From Maritimibacter sp. 55A14 (GTDB lineage: Bacteria; Pseudomonadota; Alphaproteobacteria; Rhodobacterales; Rhodobacteraceae): DNA of 64,000 nt. The stretch covers positions 1 to 64,000 of the forward strand of contig NZ_QEYE01000004.1 in the NCBI RefSeq assembly GCF_003122205.1, written 5' to 3'. Positions 44,538-54,900 of this stretch are shown here, piece after piece; position 1 is the first letter of the stretch, and every line of letters starts with the position of its first letter. Made by a program: the position numbers and the translations under genes. The notes beneath the pieces were generated by a model. That model ran no database searches and was not told the origin of the DNA. It saw only the letters and a program-made list of their open reading frames with translations.

Positions 44538-44933
44538 TCAGGCGGTCTCGACGCAATGGCGGCGGAAGGCGCTCTTGAGCATGTCGAGTTCGGCACGCAG
44601 CAACTCGACCTCGGCGCGGATGTCGTCTTCCAGCGGCGCACCGGTGACGATGCTGAAGACGTCGAGCGTGTCGCCCGTCGTCTCCTCCTTCACCAGGAAG
44701 GTCTGCACCCCGTCGCCCAGCACCTCCGCCGGGATCGGGACGCTCAGATACCAGCAGCGTGCCCGGTCCGGATGCTCGGTCAGCACCAGCCCGTCCAGCG
44801 GCAGGCTCTGGTGCAGCACCATGACCTGCGGTTTTCCCTCGCCGCCGCTGCTATCGGCCAGAACGCCTTCGTAGATGCCCGCGTGAATCCGGGTCTTGGT
44901 CAGGGTCAGGCTCTGCCCGCTCTGTTCGTTCAT
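44538..44933 (-). CDS. Hypothetical protein, 131 aa
   Basis: A soluble protein with a beta-rich first part (LTLTKTRIHAGIYEGVLADSSGGEGKPQVMVLHQSLPLDGLVLTEHPDRARCWYLSVPIPAEVLGDGVQTFLV) and a helical C-terminus (EDDIRAEVELLRAELDMLKSAFRRHCVET). It follows the DUF6478-like gene by 13 bp on the same strand, so the two are probably one transcript. I have seen this pair in Rhodobacteraceae but know no function. Confidence 0.65.
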   Translation of the reverse strand: MNEQSGQSLTLTKTRIHAGIYEGVLADSSGGEGKPQVMVLHQSLPLDGLVLTEHPDRARCWYLSVPIPAEVLGDGVQTFLVKEETTGDTLDVFSIVTGAPLEDDIRAEVELLRAELDMLKSAFRRHCVETA

Positions 44934-44946
44934 CTCACTCGCTCCC

Positions 44947-45720
44947 TCACAGCGCGGCGCGCGGGCGGCGCGACAGGGTCACGTCGCGCAGGATGATCTG
45001 GTTCATCTCCGGTCCCTCGAAGATCAGATCCAGCCACATCCGTTCGATCCGCTTCTCGTTCAGGTTGGTATAGGCGAGGTCGAATTCCACCATCACCTCG
45101 CGGGCGCCCAGCGGCAGTTCGCGGACGATCTGCTCGGTATTGGGGCCGTGGCGGATGTTGAGCCGCACGAACATCTCCAGCGGCTTCTCGAATTCCACGG
45201 TGGTGTCGAGCCGCACCAGGTAGTTTCGCTTCAACCCCTCGACGGCCTCGGGCGGCATGTCCAGGACCAGCGACAGGAAGGAGCCATCGAACCGGAACAC
45301 GTCGAGGCGGAAGCCGAACGGGGCCAGGTCCTCCGGCCGCGTGTTGCGGATCTGGCGCATGGTGATCTCGGAGATCGCGCAATCGTGGAAGAGCGTCGCC
45401 TCCGCCCCGAATTTCGTGCGTGTCTCGACGCCCGCGGCGCCCGGCGGCGTGATCGGCCCGCGCCACAGTTCGGGGCGGTAGCCCCAGTCGCTGCCAGCAG
45501 GTTTCTGGATGGCGTTGGAGCCGATCAGCGGCAGGGTCAGGCGGCTGTCGGCGATTTGCGTCAGCTTGTCGGTGCGGTGGCGCAACTGGCGCGCGCGGGC
45601 GCGGAGCCGGCGCAGCCGTTCCGGCTCCAGCCGCTCGGCGCTTCGGATGGCGCGATCCCAGCGCCGCAGGGCCGCACGGTGAACGAGCCCCGAAAGCGAA
45701 AGTTTCAGCCGGTCCAGCAT
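44947..45720 (-). CDS. DUF6478-like family protein
   Basis: 257 residues beginning MLDRLKLSLSGLVHRAALRRWDRAIRSAERL, a basic helical N-terminus. It continues SDWGYRPELWRGPITPPGAAGVETRTKFGAEATLFHDCAISEITMRQIRNT and a beta-rich C-terminal half (FRLDVFRFDGSFLSLVLDMP, NTEQIVRELPLGAREVMVEFDLAYTNLNEKRIERMWLDLIFEGPEMNQIILRDVTLSRRPRAAL). I associate this with DUF6478, found in Rhodobacteraceae; function unknown. ATG 45720, 4 bp after the lipoprotein gene. Confidence 0.7.
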   Translation of the reverse strand: MLDRLKLSLSGLVHRAALRRWDRAIRSAERLEPERLRRLRARARQLRHRTDKLTQIADSRLTLPLIGSNAIQKPAGSDWGYRPELWRGPITPPGAAGVETRTKFGAEATLFHDCAISEITMRQIRNTRPEDLAPFGFRLDVFRFDGSFLSLVLDMPPEAVEGLKRNYLVRLDTTVEFEKPLEMFVRLNIRHGPNTEQIVRELPLGAREVMVEFDLAYTNLNEKRIERMWLDLIFEGPEMNQIILRDVTLSRRPRAAL

Positions 45721-45724
45721 GGCG

Positions 45725-46366
45725 TCAGGTTGACCCGCCGGACGGGGCCTGTCCAGCGCCGTCTCGCACCGGGTTGCGCGCGCGCATCCGGCTCTCGAAG
45801 GCGCGCAGCGTGGCCAGGCTGTGTTCCTTTCCGGGCGGAGCGGCGCGGAAGCCCAGCACCGAGGCCGAAACGATGCGCCCGTCCAGTTCGAAATAGGCGC
45901 GCCAGTAATCGTCCGTCATGCCCGGCGCCAAGGCTTCCGAGCGGTCGCGCGCATGGATGTAGAGAACGCCGTCGCGGCTGAAGCTCTCCACGATGCTCAC
46001 CGTCTCGGCCCGGCGCGACCGGCTAAGCGCCGCGCGCCCGGCCGGGGAGCGGAAGAAGGCCGAAAGTTCCGGCAGCGCCTCCGACACGACACCGGGCGCG
46101 CCGCCCGGCGCGATGGTCGCCGCCAGAAGCGCCCGCAGTTCCGGCTGCCGGATACCCGGCACCCCGGCAATGGCGGCGCAGTTACCCAGCAGAACGAAGG
46201 CGCTTTCCCGCCCGGCGCGGGTCGCGGACGGGTCGATGCAGAAGCCCGGCGGCCCGGTTACGACGACATTGCGGTCGGCCACGTTGAGCGTCGTGGTCTC
46301 CACCGCGTTGCCGGGCAGGCATCCGGCCAGCCCCAGCAGGATCGCGCCGGCCAGAACCGGCCGCAT
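45725..46366 (-). CDS. Lipoprotein, hypothetical
   Basis: The N-terminus MRPVLAGAILLGLAGCLPG has a clear lipobox (LAGC), so the 213-residue precursor should be anchored to a membrane. The remainder contains VADRNVVVTGPPGFCIDPSATRAGRESAFVLLGNCAAIAG and a possible disulfide pair. Not recognised by function. ATG 46366 lies 7 bp after the ilvD stop; an upstream in-frame start inside ilvD would spoil the signal. Operon with ilvD is possible. Confidence 0.75.
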   Translation of the reverse strand: MRPVLAGAILLGLAGCLPGNAVETTTLNVADRNVVVTGPPGFCIDPSATRAGRESAFVLLGNCAAIAGVPGIRQPELRALLAATIAPGGAPGVVSEALPELSAFFRSPAGRAALSRSRRAETVSIVESFSRDGVLYIHARDRSEALAPGMTDDYWRAYFELDGRIVSASVLGFRAAPPGKEHSLATLRAFESRMRARNPVRDGAGQAPSGGST

Positions 46367-46373
46367 GAGCGTC

Positions 46374-48137
46374 TCAGATATCCATGTAGACATGGGCCTC
46401 GGCCTTGCCGCCCGGATGTGTCACCGCGCCCTTGTAGGTCGCGCCCACGAGCTGCGCGTATTTCCAGAGCGCGCCGGAGGCATAGATCGTCTCGCGCGGG
46501 CCGGCCCAGGCTTCCTTGCGGCTGGCAAGTTCCTCGTCCGAAAGATCGACGGACAATTCGCCCTTGATGGCGTCGATGGTGATCGTGTCGCCGTCTTTGA
46601 GCAGCGCGATGGGTCCGCATTGAGCGGCCTCCGGACCCACATGCCCCACGCAGAAACCGCGTGTCGCGCCGGAGAACCGGCCATCGGTGATCAGCGCCAC
46701 CTTCTTGCCCATGCCCTGACCCGACAGCGCCGCCGTGGTCGACAGCATCTCGCGCATGCCGGGACCGCCCGCCGGGCCCTCGTTGCGAATGACGATGACC
46801 TCGCCCTCCTCGTACTGGCGCGCCTTGACCGCCTCGAACGCGTCCTCTTCGCATTCGAACACCCGCGCCGGGCCGGTGAAGACCTGATGCTCGGGCGCAA
46901 TGCCCGCAACCTTCACAATCGCCCCGGTCGGTGCCAGATTGCCCTTGAGACCGACAACGCCGCCCGTCTTGGTGATAGGCGTTTCGATCGGATGGATCAC
47001 CTTGCCATCGGCCTTTCGCTCGATCAGGTCGAGTTCCTCGCCGATGGCTCTGCCGGTCGCGGTCATGCAATCCTCGTGGATCAGACCCGCCTTGCGCAGC
47101 TCCTTCATCACCACCGGAATGCCGCCCGCATCATAGAGATCCTTGGCCACATACGCTCCGCCCGGCTTGAGATCGACAAAATAAGGCGTGTCGCGGAAAA
47201 TGTCGCAGACATCTTCGAGGAAAAAGTCGATCCCCGCCTCATGAGCAATCGCCGGAAGGTGCAGCCCGGCATTGGTGCTGCCCCCGGTGCAGGCCACGAC
47301 CCGCGCCGCATTCTGCAAGGATTTCAACGTGACCACGTCGCGGGCGCGGATGTTCTTTTCCAGAAGCTGCATCACCGCGTGGCCCGAGGCTTCGGCATAT
47401 TGGTCGCGGCTCTCATAGGGGGCGGGCATGCCCGACGAATTCATCAGCGCGAGGCCGATCGCCTCAGACACACAAGCCATGGTGTTGGCGGTGAACTGCC
47501 CGCCGCAGGCGCCCGCTGAGGGGCAGGCCACGCGCTCCAGCATCTCCAGCGCCTTGTCGGACATGGTGCCGTTCTGGTGCCGGCCCACGGCCTCGAACAT
47601 GTCCTGCACGGTCAGGTCACGGGTGCGGAAATCCTCCGGTATCTCGTCGAGCTGCGGCGCCTTGCCCGGCAGGATCGAGCCGCCGTAGATGAAGACCGAG
47701 GGCACGTTGAGCCGAACCATGGCCATCATCATGCCCGGCAGCGACTTGTCGCAACCCGCAAGCCCCACGAGCGCGTCGTAGCAATGGCCGCGCATGGTCA
47801 GCTCCACCGTGTCGGCAATCGCGTCACGGCTGGCCAGAGACGAGCGCATCCCCTCATGCCCCATCGCAATCCCGTCCGTCACGGTAATGGTGGTGAATTC
47901 GCGCGGGGTGCCGTGGGATTCCTTCACACCGCCCTTCACGGCCTGCGCCTGACGGCTCAGCGCGATGTTGCAGGGCGCGGCCTCGTTCCAGCAGGTGGCG
48001 ACCCCCACGAGCGGCTGGTGGATCTCCTCCTCGGTCATGCCCATCGCGTAATAGTAGGACCGGTGCGGGGCGCGCTGCGGGCCTTCGGTCACATGGCGGG
48101 AGGGAAGGCGGGACTTGTCGAAGCGGCTCTGGCTCAT
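46374..48137 (-). CDS. ilvD: Dihydroxy-acid dehydratase
   Basis: Penultimate enzyme of valine, leucine and isoleucine synthesis. Signatures: [89 protein letters not shown], and near the end [25 protein letters not shown]. The three Fe-S cysteines (CWNE, GCDKS, GACGG) are present. 587 residues. ATG 48137 follows GGAGGCCCCG. Divergent from the CPBP protease gene. Confidence 0.97.
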   Translation of the reverse strand: MSQSRFDKSRLPSRHVTEGPQRAPHRSYYYAMGMTEEEIHQPLVGVATCWNEAAPCNIALSRQAQAVKGGVKESHGTPREFTTITVTDGIAMGHEGMRSSLASRDAIADTVELTMRGHCYDALVGLAGCDKSLPGMMMAMVRLNVPSVFIYGGSILPGKAPQLDEIPEDFRTRDLTVQDMFEAVGRHQNGTMSDKALEMLERVACPSAGACGGQFTANTMACVSEAIGLALMNSSGMPAPYESRDQYAEASGHAVMQLLEKNIRARDVVTLKSLQNAARVVACTGGSTNAGLHLPAIAHEAGIDFFLEDVCDIFRDTPYFVDLKPGGAYVAKDLYDAGGIPVVMKELRKAGLIHEDCMTATGRAIGEELDLIERKADGKVIHPIETPITKTGGVVGLKGNLAPTGAIVKVAGIAPEHQVFTGPARVFECEEDAFEAVKARQYEEGEVIVIRNEGPAGGPGMREMLSTTAALSGQGMGKKVALITDGRFSGATRGFCVGHVGPEAAQCGPIALLKDGDTITIDAIKGELSVDLSDEELASRKEAWAGPRETIYASGALWKYAQLVGATYKGAVTHPGGKAEAHVYMDI

Positions 48138-48255
48138 CGGGGCCTCCGTAGTCGAGAATACCCCACAGGGAATAGGCGAGCAGGCGGCGCGGCACAAGCG
48201 CGATTGCAGGCCTCCCGCAGGCGGGGTAGCGTCCCTGGCGACCGAGGAGAACGCG

Positions 48256-49152
48256 ATGACAAGACCCCTGCCGCCCCGTTTCGACGCGATGGTCGCGCCG
48301 GCCCGCCTGCGCCCGCAAATCTGGCGCCTGATCGTGGGGCTGATCCTGGCCGCGGCCATCTATGCGGCGGTAATCGCGCTGGCCGCGGGCAGCGGCTGGG
48401 TCTTCGGCGGCACCGACGCGCTGCGCTGGTTCTTCGAAGGCGCCACCGGCAAGGGATCGGCGCCGCAGACGCTGGTGCTGCTGATCACCTTCGCGGGGCT
48501 CGCACTGGGCACGGCGGCGGCGGCGCGGCTGCTGCACAAGCGCCGGGCGGCGACGCTTTTCGGCCCAGATCCCGCGCGCACGCGCCGCGACGCGCTGCGG
48601 TGCTTCGCGGTGGTCTTCGCTGTGCTCACGGTCTCGGTTGTGATCGCGGCGGCAAGCATGGACTTCAAACCCAACCTGCCGCTTTCGGCCTGGCTCCTCT
48701 GGCTGGCACCAGCCTTCGCGCTGCTTATCCTTCAGGTCAGCGCCGAGGAGATGATCTTCCGAGGGTACGTCCAGACCCAACTTGCGGCGCGCTTCCGTTC
48801 GCCCCTTGTCTGGATGGTGCTGCCCGCAGCGGTCTTCGGATTGGCGCATTTCAACCCGATGGACGCCGGTGCAAATGCCTGGGTCATCGTCGGCGCGGCG
48901 GCGCTCTTTGGCCTGATCGCCGCCGATCTGACGGCGCAATCGGGCAATCTGGGCGCGGCGATCGGGTTCCACCTGGCCAACAACGTCTTTGCGGTGCTGA
49001 TCGTCGCGGTGGACGGCACGATCACCGGGCTCAGCCTCTACCTGACGCCCTTTTCCGCCGACGAGGTAATGGTCACGCGGCCGATGCTGATCCAGGACGG
49101 CCTGATGATGATCCTGGCCTGGGCGCTCTGCCGTCTGGCGATCCGTCGCTGA
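48256..49152 (+). CDS. CPBP-family intramembrane metalloprotease
   Basis: 298 residues with about eight hydrophobic segments. The ABI/CPBP motifs are complete: [15 protein letters not shown] (EExxxR) and [12 protein letters not shown] (FxxxH), followed by [15 protein letters not shown] with the second His. Such proteases cleave prenylated or membrane substrates; bacterial roles are mostly unknown. ATG 48256 follows GAGGAGAACGC. Confidence 0.88.
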   Translation: MTRPLPPRFDAMVAPARLRPQIWRLIVGLILAAAIYAAVIALAAGSGWVFGGTDALRWFFEGATGKGSAPQTLVLLITFAGLALGTAAAARLLHKRRAATLFGPDPARTRRDALRCFAVVFAVLTVSVVIAAASMDFKPNLPLSAWLLWLAPAFALLILQVSAEEMIFRGYVQTQLAARFRSPLVWMVLPAAVFGLAHFNPMDAGANAWVIVGAAALFGLIAADLTAQSGNLGAAIGFHLANNVFAVLIVAVDGTITGLSLYLTPFSADEVMVTRPMLIQDGLMMILAWALCRLAIRR

Positions 49153-49210
49153 TTGCATTTCGCCCGCACGCCGCTTATTTGTCGGGCGTTCCTGTCGTGA
49201 AAGGCCCCGC

Positions 49211-50173
49211 ATGAACTGGATTTCGAACTATGTCCGGCCCCGGATCAACTCGCTCTTCTCGCGCCGCGAGATGCCGGAGAACCTGTGGTCCAAATGCGAG
49301 GGCTGCGGGACCATGCTGTTCCACCGCGAACTGACCGACAACCTGCATGTCTGCTCCAATTGCAGTCATCACATGCCGATTTCTCCGCGCAAGCGGTTCC
49401 ATGCGCTCTTCGACGGCGGCGTCTTCGCCGAAGTGCCGGTCCCCGCGCCGAACGCCGATCCGCTGCATTTCCGCGATCAGAAGAAATATCCCGACCGGAT
49501 GCGCGCGGCCCAGAAGGCCACGGGCGAGAAGGAGGCGATGCTGGTCGCCGAGGGCGAAATCGGGCGCACGCCCATCGTCGCGGCGGCTCAGGATTTCAGC
49601 TTCATGGGCGGCTCGATGGGCATGTATGTGGGCAACGCGATCATCGCCGCCGCGCAGCGCGCGGTGAAGCTCAAGCGGCCGCTGATCCTGTTTTCCGCCG
49701 CCGGCGGCGCGCGGATGCAGGAAGGCATCCTCAGCCTGATGCAGATGCCGCGCACAACCGTCGCGGTGGAGATGCTGCGTGAAGCCGACCTGCCCTATAT
49801 CGTGGTGCTGACCCATCCCACGACCGGCGGCGTCACGGCGAGCTACGCGATGCTGGGCGACGTGCATATTGCCGAGCCCGGCGCGCTCATATGCTTCGCC
49901 GGGCCGCGCGTGATCGAACAGACGATCCGCGAGAAACTGCCCGAAGGCTTCCAGCGCGCCGAGTACCTGCTCGACCACGGAATGCTCGACCGGGTCACCG
50001 ACCGGCGCGCGCTGCGGGACGAGCTTATCTCGATCACCCGCATGCTGCTGGGTGAGCCGCCCGCGGTGTCGGGCGATCTGCCCAAGCCCGAGGCGCCCGC
50101 GGCCGAGGCGCCCAAAGCGGATGCCAAGGAGCGGAAGCCGAAGCCCCAACCGGACAAGAGCGCCGAACCGTGA
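49211..50173 (+). CDS. accD: Acetyl-CoA carboxylase carboxyltransferase subunit beta
   Basis: It begins MNWISNYVRPRINSLFSRREMPENLWSKCEGCGTMLFHRELTDNLHVCSNCSHHMPIS, which includes the Cys4 zinc ribbon. The crotonase-like core follows (AAAQDFSFMGGSMGMYVGNAII, SAAGGARMQEGILSLMQM, HPTTGGVTASYAMLGDVHIAEPGALICFAGPRVIEQTIREKLPEGFQRAEYLLDHGMLDRV). The C-terminal tail is low-complexity (Lys/Pro/Ala-rich). 320 residues. It transfers CO2 to acetyl-CoA. Overlaps folC by GTGA, a common alphaproteobacterial pair. Confidence 0.97.
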   Translation: MNWISNYVRPRINSLFSRREMPENLWSKCEGCGTMLFHRELTDNLHVCSNCSHHMPISPRKRFHALFDGGVFAEVPVPAPNADPLHFRDQKKYPDRMRAAQKATGEKEAMLVAEGEIGRTPIVAAAQDFSFMGGSMGMYVGNAIIAAAQRAVKLKRPLILFSAAGGARMQEGILSLMQMPRTTVAVEMLREADLPYIVVLTHPTTGGVTASYAMLGDVHIAEPGALICFAGPRVIEQTIREKLPEGFQRAEYLLDHGMLDRVTDRRALRDELISITRMLLGEPPAVSGDLPKPEAPAAEAPKADAKERKPKPQPDKSAEP

Positions 50174-51444
50174 GCGCCGGACATAGCGACGTCATCCTGG
50201 AACGGATGATGTCTCTGCACCCCAAGATCATCGACCTGACGCTGGACCGGGTCTGGCGCCTGCTGGCGGCGCTGGATCATCCGGAGCGTCGCCTGCCGCG
50301 GGTGATCCATGTCGCGGGCACCAATGGCAAGGGCTCGGCGCTGGCGATGATCCGCGCCGGGCTGGAAGCCGCGGGCGGGCGCGTCCACGCCTATACCTCG
50401 CCGCATCTGGCGCGGTTTCACGAGCGCATCCGCCTGGCCGGCGCGCTGATTTCCGAACCCGACCTGGCGGCGGTGCTGGAGGAATGCGAGGCCGCCAATG
50501 GCGGCACGCCGATCACCTATTTCGAGATCACGACCGCCGCCGCCCTGCTGGCCTTCAGCCGCGCTCCGGCCGAGTGGTGCCTGCTGGAAGTGGGGCTTGG
50601 CGGGCGGCTCGACGCGACCAACGTGGTGGACCGGCCCGCCGCCACGGCGATCACGCCGGTCTCGGTCGATCACCAGCAATATCTGGGCGAGACACTGGCC
50701 GAGATCGCAGGCGAGAAGGCCGGGATTATCAAGCGTGGCGTGCCCTGCGTCGTCGGCCCGCAGGAGGAGGCCGGTCTGGCCGCAATCGAGGCGCGCGCGG
50801 CGGCGCTGGGCGCGCCGCTGATGGTCCACGGCCAGCACTGGCACGTCGCCGAGGAACGCGGCCGGCTGGTGTATCAGGACGAGCGCGGGCTGCTCGACCT
50901 TCCGCTGCCACGGCTCATCGGGGCGCATCAGGTGATCAATGCCGGCGTGGCGCTGGCCACGCTGCGTATGCTGGGCATGGACGACGCGGCCTGCGAGGCG
51001 GCGCTGGTCCGCGCGGACTGGCCCGCGCGGATGCAGCGCCTGACACGCGGCCCGCTGCCAGACGCCGCACCGCGGGCGGAATTCTGGCTCGACGGCGGGC
51101 ACAACCCGGCCGCCGGGGCCGCGCTGGCAGAGGCGCTGGGCCGCCTGCCCGCGCGCCCCACTTACATGATCTGCGGAATGCTCAACACAAAGGATGTCGG
51201 CGGCTACATGCGCCCGCTCGCGGGGCGCGCCGCGCGGCTCTACGCGGTGGAGATCCCCGGCGAGGCTGCCACGCTGAGCGCTGCGCAGACCGCCGCCGCC
51301 GCCCGCGCCGCGGGGCACGACGCGGCCGAGGCCGGATCGCTGCACGACGCGGTGGCCGCGATCGCCGCGGAGGCGCCTGAGGCCCGCATCCTGATTTGCG
51401 GCTCGCTCTATCTCGCGGGGCGGGTGCTGCGGGAGAACGGCTGA
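50170..51444 (+). CDS. folC: Folylpolyglutamate / dihydrofolate synthase
   Basis: Mur-ligase-fold enzyme that adds glutamate to folates. The ATP loop is HVAGTNGKGSALAMIRAGLEAAG, then YTSPHLARFHERIRLAG, WCLLEVGLGGRLDATNVV, ITPVSVDHQQYLGETLAEIAGEKAGIIKRGVPCVVGPQ and FWLDGGHNPAAGAALAEAL. 424 residues. GTG 50170 overlaps accD's stop. It ends before the convergent trxA, with a shared hairpin between. Confidence 0.94.
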   Translation: MSAGHSDVILERMMSLHPKIIDLTLDRVWRLLAALDHPERRLPRVIHVAGTNGKGSALAMIRAGLEAAGGRVHAYTSPHLARFHERIRLAGALISEPDLAAVLEECEAANGGTPITYFEITTAAALLAFSRAPAEWCLLEVGLGGRLDATNVVDRPAATAITPVSVDHQQYLGETLAEIAGEKAGIIKRGVPCVVGPQEEAGLAAIEARAAALGAPLMVHGQHWHVAEERGRLVYQDERGLLDLPLPRLIGAHQVINAGVALATLRMLGMDDAACEAALVRADWPARMQRLTRGPLPDAAPRAEFWLDGGHNPAAGAALAEALGRLPARPTYMICGMLNTKDVGGYMRPLAGRAARLYAVEIPGEAATLSAAQTAAAARAAGHDAAEAGSLHDAVAAIAAEAPEARILICGSLYLAGRVLRENG

Positions 51445-51485
51445 GCGGGCGGGCCGCTCGCAGCAACCAAGGCCGGAAACGAAAT

Positions 51486-51509
51486 CGGGGCGCCCCGGCG
51501 GGCGCCCCG
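51486..51509. terminator. Bidirectional hairpin between folC and trxA
   Basis: CGGGGCGCCC pairs perfectly with GGGCGCCCCG around a 4-nt loop (51486-51495 with 51500-51509). It lies between two convergent genes, where a shared terminator is expected. No long T-run follows on either side. Confidence 0.65.
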
Positions 51510-51535
51510 TCAATCCGTCCGGCCGGGCCGGGGGC

Positions 51536-51856
51536 TCAGATCGTCTCGTCGATCCAGCTTTGCAGGGCCGCCTTGGGCGCCGCGCCGACCTTGTTGGACA
51601 CAACCTGACCGCCCTTGAACATGAAAAGCGCCGGAATACCGCGCACGCCAAGCTGCGCGGGCGAATTCGGGTTCTCGTCCACATTCACCTTGGCGATCTT
51701 GATCTTGCCGTCATATTCCGCCGCAAGCTCTTCCAGCGCGGGGCCGATCTGCTTGCACGGACCGCACCATTCCGCCCAGAAATCCACGATCACGGGGATG
51801 TCGGACTGGGTGACTTCGGCGTCGAAAGTGTCGTCGGTTACTGCAACGGTTGCCAT
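51536..51856 (-). CDS. trxA: Thioredoxin
   Basis: 106 residues with the WCGPC redox motif in [27 protein letters not shown], cis-Pro in [12 protein letters not shown] and the usual C-terminal helix. It is the general disulfide reductant in the cytoplasm. ATG 51856 follows GGAGGCCCCA. It stands 70 bp downstream of addA, a neighbour pair often kept in Rhodobacteraceae. Confidence 0.96.
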   Translation of the reverse strand: MATVAVTDDTFDAEVTQSDIPVIVDFWAEWCGPCKQIGPALEELAAEYDGKIKIAKVNVDENPNSPAQLGVRGIPALFMFKGGQVVSNKVGAAPKAALQSWIDETI

Positions 51857-51926
51857 TGGGGCCTCCTTGAGGGCATCGGGTCTGTCTGTCAGTTGAGCGT
51901 GAACCTATGGACGCCCCCCGGAATGG

Positions 51927-54900
51927 TCAAGACGCGGGGGGCGCGATGGGCGGAACTCTCACAATGTCGTGCGGCAGGTGCATGAGGCTGGCCGCGGCCG
52001 TCCAGAGAATCGCCACCTCCACCTCGCGGCCGGGATAAATCCGCACCAGCGCCGCGCGATAGGCCGCCATCTGCCGAAGAATACCCTCGGGCGTGTCCTC
52101 GGGCCGGTTGGGGACAACCGCATTGGTCTTGAAATCCACGGCCAGAACCCGGCCGGGCTCGACGATCAGCCGGTCGATATAGCCCAGCATCGGCGCCCCG
52201 CCGGGCGCGGCATCCGGTGCGGCGATGCCCACCTCGGCCAGGCTGCCGGGCCTGAAGATCGGGGCCAGCGCGGGCGCGTCGAGCAGCGCCGTCACCTCGG
52301 CCAGAAGCGCGGCACGGGTTTCGGGCGCGGCGGCATCGGGTCCATGCGCGAGACAGGCCTCGGCCACCGCGGGCCAGTCGGCGCGCGGGCGATCCGGCAG
52401 CATCTCCAGCAGCAGGTGGATCTGCCGCCCGCGCCGCTTGGCGGCGTCCTCATCCAGCCCCTCGGTCTCCCCCGGCAGGGCCTTCGCGCCGCCCAGGTCG
52501 GAGGGCGAGAGCGGCTCCGCCGGGCGCGGCGGCACCGGCGCGCGCCGCCCGGCCCAATCCGGCAGCGCCGTCTGCGCGGGCCTGGCCGCGCCCGTCGCCT
52601 GCCCCGGTTCGGGCCAGTCGCCCGCCGCGAGCCGCAGTCCGGTGCCGCCGGGCATCTCGGCCTCTACCGCGCCGGCGGTTCGTATGCCGCGGCGCGCGAT
52701 CGAGTACCAGCTCTCGCCCTCCTTGCCCGGATCGCCGGCACCGCAGAGGATCAGCCAGCTTTCCGCCCGCGTCATCGCGACGTAGAGGAGCCGCATCCGC
52801 TCGTCCATCTGGCGGTCCTTCAGCGCCTCGCGCGCCTCCGTCAGGATCGGCGGCGCGTCGCCCACCGATTGCAGCCAGCCCGGCGCCACGCCATCACCCA
52901 GCGGGTAGAGCTGCTGGCTGATTCTGAAGGGCCGCTTGGCCGTGTCGGGCAGGATCACCACGGGGGCCTCCAACCCCTTGGCGCCATGCACGGTCATCAC
53001 CCGCACCTGATCGCCCGCGCTGTCCATCTGGCGCTTGATCTCCACCTCGTCGGAGGCCAGCCAGCCCAGGAACCCGATGAGCGAAGGCACCTCGGCCCGC
53101 TCGTAGCCCAACGCCTGTGCCAGAAGCGCGTCGATGCCGTCTTCAGCCTCCATCCCCAGCCGCGCCAGCAGCCGGGCGCGCCCGCCATGCCGCGTCAGGA
53201 TGCGTTCCAGAAGCTCAAAGGGGCGCAGGAAATCCGCCGCGTCGCGCAGGTCGGTCAGCATGTCGAGCGTTTCGGGAAACGCCGCCCCGCGATCCTGCAG
53301 GGCACGCCAGAGATAACCCGGCCGCTCGTGGGCAAGGCTGAAAAGCTCGCGTTCCGAGAACCCCAGAAGCGGCGATCGCAGGGCGGCGGCCAGTGACAGG
53401 TCATCCTCCGGCGTGGCCAGGAAATTCAGGAGCGCCGTGAGATCCTTGACCGCCAGTTCGCCGCCGATCCGCAGCCGGTCGGCCCCCGCGACCGGGAGCC
53501 CCGCGGCCTTCAGCCCGCGAATGATCTCGTGAAACAGCTCCGACCGGCGCTGCACGAGGATCAGAATGTCGCCCGGCGTAACCGGCCGGGTATGGATGCC
53601 CTCGCGATCCTGCCGGGTGATGCGTTCGCCCCGGTCGAGCATGTCGCGGATCTCATCCGCGATCCGGCCCGCCAGTGTGATCGCCGGGTCATCTTGGGCG
53701 GGCATGTCCACCGGCTGATACCAGGCCGGTGGTTCCGCGCTGTCGGATTTCGGGACGAAAGGCCAGACATCCACACGCCCCGGCAGGTCGGTCTTGAAGG
53801 CCCGGTGCGTGACCTGCCGGGCGACACCCTGCGCCGCCTCGCCGCTGAAGGTGCAGTCCACCGCGCGCAGAACCGCCTCGGCGGACCGGAACGAGAAATG
53901 CAGATCGCTGGTCTCCAGCGCCTTGCCGATTCCGTCCAGATGCGCCGCGAAATGCTCTTTCATGCGCGCGAAGGCGGCCGGGTCTGCGCCCTGAAAGGAA
54001 TAGATCGACTGTTTCTCGTCGCCGACGACGAAGATCGTGCGCTCCACCTCCGGCCGCGCGCCCGTGCCGGCGGTGAATTCCTCGGCCAGTTTCCAGATCA
54101 CCTCCCATTGTTCGGGGCTGGTGTCCTGCGCCTCGTCCACGAGGATATGGTCCAGCCCGCCATCGAGCCGGAAGAGCACCCACTGCGCCACGTCCGAGGT
54201 GGACAGGAGCGCCCGCGCCCGGCCGATCAGATCGTCGAAATCGAGCCAGCCATGTGCCTGCTTTCGGGCCTCGTACTCCACCACGAAGAGCCCCGCGAAA
54301 CGGTGGAGCGCCAGCGCGCGTTCGGCGGCTTCCAGCGCCCGGCGCAGGGGCCGCGCCCACTCCACGCGGGACATGAATTCGTCGAATGCCGGTTGCAGAT
54401 GGGCGAATGCGGGCTGTGTGGCCTTCTTCGGCAGCGCGCCGATCCGGGCGGCATCCGGCGCGGTCTTGGTATCGCTACCGTGGAGGAAGACATTCTCCAG
54501 TTCGGCGACGGTCTGCGGCGTGGGCGCGGCCAGGTCGATCCCCTGCAACTTGCGGGCCGCCTTCTCGTCATTGCCGCCGCCCGCGATCAGCACCGGCACC
54601 GCCCGTGCGATCAGCGCCGCCTCCCCGCCCAGGAACACGCCGGAAAGCAACGCACCGGCGTCGAAATCCGGCTCCAGCCCGAAGGCGCGCCAGATCGCCG
54701 CCGCGTCAGGCTCGGTGCGGAATCGGTCGGCATGGCGGGCAATCTCGCCCAGGAACTTGTCGAACTCGCCGCCCGAAAGATGCGCGGCCAGCCCGTCGAA
54801 AACCTCCTCCTGCGACTCCGCGAGTTGCTCCACGATCTCGGCGCGCAGCCGCCGGCCGGCGCGTTCCTCGATCTCGGTGAAGCCGGGCGACACGCCGGCC